A stretch of DNA of 24,459 nucleotides from JACQGZ01 sp036004665 (lineage in GTDB: Bacteria > Sysuimicrobiota > Sysuimicrobiia > Sysuimicrobiales > Humicultoraceae). Location: assembly GCA_036004665.1 (NCBI GenBank), contig DASYRG010000079.1:1-24459 (forward strand), read 5' to 3'. Numbering within the stretch: the first letter of the stretch is position 1; every line of letters begins with the position of its first letter. The notes beneath the pieces are model-generated. The model saw nothing but the letters and a program-made list of their open reading frames with translations. It was not told the origin of the DNA and searched no databases. Of the stretch, positions 21,734 to 24,459 are shown in pieces. The position numbers and the translations under genes are program-made.

Positions 21734-23429
21734 CACCACTCACCGTCAACGGCGCCAGTCCGCCCTCGACGTAAAGGCGACGGAAGAAGCGGTGCCGGCG
21801 TTTTCCGCTGGATGTCTTGGTCAGGGTCCCCGGACGCACCAGCACGATATCGTCGAGCTTGAGTCCGAGGTGCAGGAAGACTCCCCGGCTGATGTCCCCG
21901 GTGATCTCCTGCTGCGGCCGCGAGAGCGGGTCGCGCACTTCCGTGACGATGACGATCCGCTGGGTGCCGCTCGTCTCGTCGTCGATCCCGAACGCCGCGA
22001 AACAGCCGGGGCGCAGGTCGGGGATCTCAAAGAGGACCGGCTCGAAGTCGCTCGGATCCAGCTTGCGCCCCCGAACCGTGATGCGCTCTTTTACCCGGCC
22101 GACCCAGAACACTTCCCCGCCGCGCATGTAGCCGAGATCTCCGGTGCGGAGGAGGCCGTTCGTGAGGGCGCGCCGCGTCGCCCTCGTATCGCCAAGGTAG
22201 CCGACCATCCGGGAAGGAGTGTCCAGGGTGATTTCGCCGACTTCTCCGTCTGGAAGGATGCGCGCGCGCTTTGACAGGATGTGCACCCGGAGCCCAGGGT
22301 GGGGGCGGCCGACCCCGACGACGGCGACGCCGCGCTGCCCATCGATCTGACCGGGGAGGGGGCGTGCGATGCCGTGCGAGTAGAGCGCCTGGGGGTCGAC
22401 GTACTCCGAAACAAACGGTCCCTCTGGATCGCTGAAGGTGGCCCCCCCGACGTTTTCCGCGCAGCCGAAGTTGGTCTTCAGCGCCTCACGGCGAAGGCCG
22501 TAGGAGGCAAAGCGGTTGTAGAACGCCTGCATCGTCTCCAGGTGAATCCGCTCCGCCGCGTTCCAGAATGCGCGCACCCGGTGCAGGGAGACGCCCTCCA
22601 GGTGCTCGTCCTTCGCCCGCTGGGTAGCGATGGCAAACCCGAAGTTGGGGGACCAGGTCGTTGTCGCCCCGGTCTCGGACAGGCCGCGAAGCCAGAGGGC
22701 CGGGTTCTTGACGAAGTCCTGTGGAGACAGGAGGGCGATCGGGACCCCCTGGGTCAGGCACAGCAGGAGGTTGTTCACCAGTCCCATGTCATGGTAGAGC
22801 GGCGTCCAGTTGAAGCAGACATCGGCGTCGGTGAGGGCCATGGCCCCGGCCATGCCGTCCAGGGCCGCCAGAACGGCGCGATGGGTCCAGACGCAGATGC
22901 GGGGGACTCCCGTGGTGCCCGAAGTCAGCTGCAGCGCGGCCACCTGGGAATCATCGGGGAAGGTCCGGGGCAGGATGGCCACCTCGTCGCGGCCGGTGGT
23001 AATCGGGCCAAAGAGGAAGCGGGGCCGTGACCGGTTTCCCCGGAGGTCCTGGAGCAACTGGCGCATCGATTCCGGGCAGAGGACGATCGAGGCCCGGGTG
23101 GTCAGCATCGTCCGTCGGAGGGTCTGCAGGAAGGTTGAGTGCACCCCCTGCAGGATCGGAGGGGCGATCAAGAGCGGCAGGGCCCCCAGCAGCAGGACCG
23201 CCAGGGTCGCGATCGCGGCGGCCTCTCCGCTCGGTAGGACGATGATGCACACCTCCCCCCGTCGCAGCCCCTCCTCGGCCAGACGCCGCGCCGTGGCTCC
23301 GACGTTGCCGTATAGGTCCTGGACGTTCCGCCAGGACACCTGACCCGGGATCGAATAGAAGGCCACTGCCGGCCGGTGGGGATCCTGTTCGAGCCGCGCG
23401 AGGAGCCGGTGCTGAAGGGAATCGCTCAT
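21705..23429 (-). CDS. Fatty-acyl-AMP ligase-like (FAAL) adenylate-forming enzyme
   Basis: The protein has 574 residues, typical of FAALs. Motifs: LQLTSGTTGVPRICVWTHRA (P-loop 169-174), FNWTPLYHDMGLVNNLLLCL (the PLYHDMGL motif is diagnostic of FAALs), TWSPNFGFAIATQ, AAERI (FAAL GAEPI), FGCAEN (A5, 321-326), LRTGDLGYMRGGEVFWVGRV, KERITVRGRKLDPSDFE, and LTKTSSGKRRHRFFRR with the A10 Lys543. FAALs activate a fatty acid, or in FadD22-like cases an aryl acid, as an adenylate and pass it to an acyl carrier protein rather than CoA. No carrier domain is fused here and none is in the window. The start ATG shares one base with the DAHP synthase stop (TGATG). The A5 motif departs from the usual YGLAE, which may reflect a different substrate. 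Confidence 0.88.
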   Translation of the reverse strand: MSDSLQHRLLARLEQDPHRPAVAFYSIPGQVSWRNVQDLYGNVGATARRLAEEGLRRGEVCIIVLPSGEAAAIATLAVLLLGALPLLIAPPILQGVHSTFLQTLRRTMLTTRASIVLCPESMRQLLQDLRGNRSRPRFLFGPITTGRDEVAILPRTFPDDSQVAALQLTSGTTGVPRICVWTHRAVLAALDGMAGAMALTDADVCFNWTPLYHDMGLVNNLLLCLTQGVPIALLSPQDFVKNPALWLRGLSETGATTTWSPNFGFAIATQRAKDEHLEGVSLHRVRAFWNAAERIHLETMQAFYNRFASYGLRREALKTNFGCAENVGGATFSDPEGPFVSEYVDPQALYSHGIARPLPGQIDGQRGVAVVGVGRPHPGLRVHILSKRARILPDGEVGEITLDTPSRMVGYLGDTRATRRALTNGLLRTGDLGYMRGGEVFWVGRVKERITVRGRKLDPSDFEPVLFEIPDLRPGCFAAFGIDDETSGTQRIVIVTEVRDPLSRPQQEITGDISRGVFLHLGLKLDDIVLVRPGTLTKTSSGKRRHRFFRRLYVEGGLAPLTVSGDATTGQASA

Positions 23430-24442
23430 CAGATAGTGCGTCCGACCGCGGGGGCAACCCGCCGCGCCTCCACCATCAACGCCGCAAATCGCTGGGGCGT
23501 CAGCGATTGTGGGCCATCGGAGAGGGCACGCTCCGGCTCTGGGTGGACCTCGATGATGAGGCCATCCGCCCCCACCGCCACGGCCGCCCGGCTCACGGCG
23601 GCGACTAGGTCAGCCTTTCCTGTCGCGTGGCTGGGATCGACGATCACGGGAAGATGGGTCAACCCCTGAAGGATCGGTACGGCGGTGATGTCCAGGGTGT
23701 TGCGCGAGTAAGGTTCGAACGTTCGGATCCCGCGCTCGCACAGCACGACGTGGTGGTTGCCGTGGGAGAGGATGTACTCGGCGCTGAAGAGCAGCTCTTC
23801 GAGGGTCGCCATCATCCCCCGCTTCAGCAGGACGGGTTTCTGGCTCTTTCCGGCCGCGTCCAGCAGCTCAAAGTTCTGCATGTTCCGCGCGCCGATCTGG
23901 AGCATGTCCGCGTACCGGCTGACGAGTGGCACGTGCTCGGGGGCCATCACCTCGGTGACGATGGGCAGGCCGGTCTCTTCCCGCGCTGCGGCCAGGAGCT
24001 TCAACCCCTCTTCCCCCATCCCCCGAAAGCTGTAGGGCGAGGTGCGGGGCTTGAAGGCCCCCCCGCGGAGTATCCGCGCTCCCGCCTCTTTTACTGTCCG
24101 GGCGGTTGTCAGGAGCTGCTGTTGCGACTCCACCGCGCAGGGACCGGCAATAACCGCGATCTGCTCCCCTCCGATTGGCACACCGCCGACGACCACGACG
24201 GACCGCTCCGCCTGGAAGTCGCGGCTGACGAGACGGAATGGAGAGCGTAACGGAAGAATCTGGGCGACCCCGCGCAGACCCCTGAACACCGTCGGCGTGA
24301 GGGTCTGGATGTCCCCGAGCAGGCTGATCAGGGTCTGCCCGTCATCCTGAGAAATGTGCGTATCCAACCCGAGACTGTGCGCCCGGCCAATTACGTAGTC
24401 GATGTCGCCTTGTGAAGCCCCCGGCTTGATCTTGATGATCAT
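23429..24442 (-). CDS. aroF: 3-deoxy-7-phosphoheptulonate (DAHP) synthase, type I-beta with ferredoxin-like N-domain
   Basis: The protein has 337 residues from the ATG at 24442, chosen over the preceding in-frame TTG; GAGGGTG lies upstream. Residues 1-70 are the ferredoxin-like regulatory domain (MIIKIKPGASQGDIDYVIGR...) that mediates Tyr/Phe feedback in the Thermotoga-type enzyme. The barrel shows the metal and substrate sites: AGPCAVES (Cys102), LRGGAFKPRTSPYSF, PVLLKRGM, CERGIRTFE, VDPSHATG (His272) and IIEVHPEPE (Glu298). It joins erythrose-4-phosphate and phosphoenolpyruvate in the first step of the shikimate pathway. As the first visible gene of the operon it probably boosts chorismate supply for the lyase two genes downstream. 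It could also be the cell's housekeeping copy. The region upstream of the start is cut off by the window edge. Confidence 0.95.
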   Translation of the reverse strand: MIIKIKPGASQGDIDYVIGRAHSLGLDTHISQDDGQTLISLLGDIQTLTPTVFRGLRGVAQILPLRSPFRLVSRDFQAERSVVVVGGVPIGGEQIAVIAGPCAVESQQQLLTTARTVKEAGARILRGGAFKPRTSPYSFRGMGEEGLKLLAAAREETGLPIVTEVMAPEHVPLVSRYADMLQIGARNMQNFELLDAAGKSQKPVLLKRGMMATLEELLFSAEYILSHGNHHVVLCERGIRTFEPYSRNTLDITAVPILQGLTHLPVIVDPSHATGKADLVAAVSRAAVAVGADGLIIEVHPEPERALSDGPQSLTPQRFAALMVEARRVAPAVGRTI

Positions 24443-24459
24443 CAATCACCCTCATCGGG

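Noticed and set aside
1..24459. CRISPR arrays, rRNA genes and intact insertion sequences
   Set aside because: No regularly spaced repeats, rRNA-like sequence or transposase with inverted ends was seen on either strand.

Overview
The window is 24.5 kb of bacterial DNA, mostly GC-rich, with strong G/C preference at third codon positions and frequent GTG or TTG starts. It has lipobox lipoproteins, SPOR and LolA/PsbP-like envelope proteins, and a Thr/Pro-rich linker of a kind common in Chloroflexota and related soil or subsurface lineages. There is no rRNA or other marker here, so the phylum is a guess and is not established.

Region by region. (1) 1-2,740 is visibly less GC-rich than the rest: I counted 30 of 60 bases in each of rows 121-180 and 1621-1680, against 42 of 60 in row 6961-7020. 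It holds a frameshifted SHOCT-domain gene, a secreted metallophosphoesterase-like protein with a damaged metal site, and debris of a phage terminase. It abuts the 3' end of a tRNA-Val(GAC) gene, so it looks like a decayed integrated element. (2) 2,742-9,010 is a transport block: an ECF vitamin-type S component, a polar amino-acid binding lipoprotein with its permease, and a dipeptide/oligopeptide system (two permeases and a binding protein). Neither ABC system has its ATPase in the window. Both binding-protein genes are followed by a strong hairpin before the next transport gene. (3) 9,081-11,876 is a minus-strand run: a glyoxylate/hydroxypyruvate-type reductase, a DUF3307 membrane protein, a stand-alone cyclic-nucleotide-binding protein and a nitroreductase. 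(4) 11,964-16,233 holds small envelope and redox genes. Several have a -10 box only 6-10 bases before the ATG, which suggests leaderless or nearly leaderless mRNAs. They include a coupled pair of thioredoxin-fold genes, a zinc alcohol dehydrogenase and a B3/B4-domain protein. (5) 16,234-16,798 is a relatively AT-rich non-coding stretch with predicted hairpins, leading into a 964-residue exported protein: G8 domain, CEMIP-like beta-helix, Thr/Pro linker, SPOR domain.

(6) 19,752-24,442 (minus strand) is the most interesting part. Four genes run in the order DAHP synthase, fatty-acyl-AMP-ligase-like enzyme, chorismate-lyase-family protein, phenylacetate/benzoate-CoA-ligase-like enzyme. The first three junctions overlap or nearly overlap. 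Read as a pathway, this is a dedicated supply of shikimate precursor, release of 4-hydroxybenzoate from chorismate, activation of the aryl acid, and activation of an acyl chain. It resembles the starter-unit logic of mycobacterial phenolic glycolipids, but no polyketide synthase or acyl carrier is visible; these may lie beyond the right edge.
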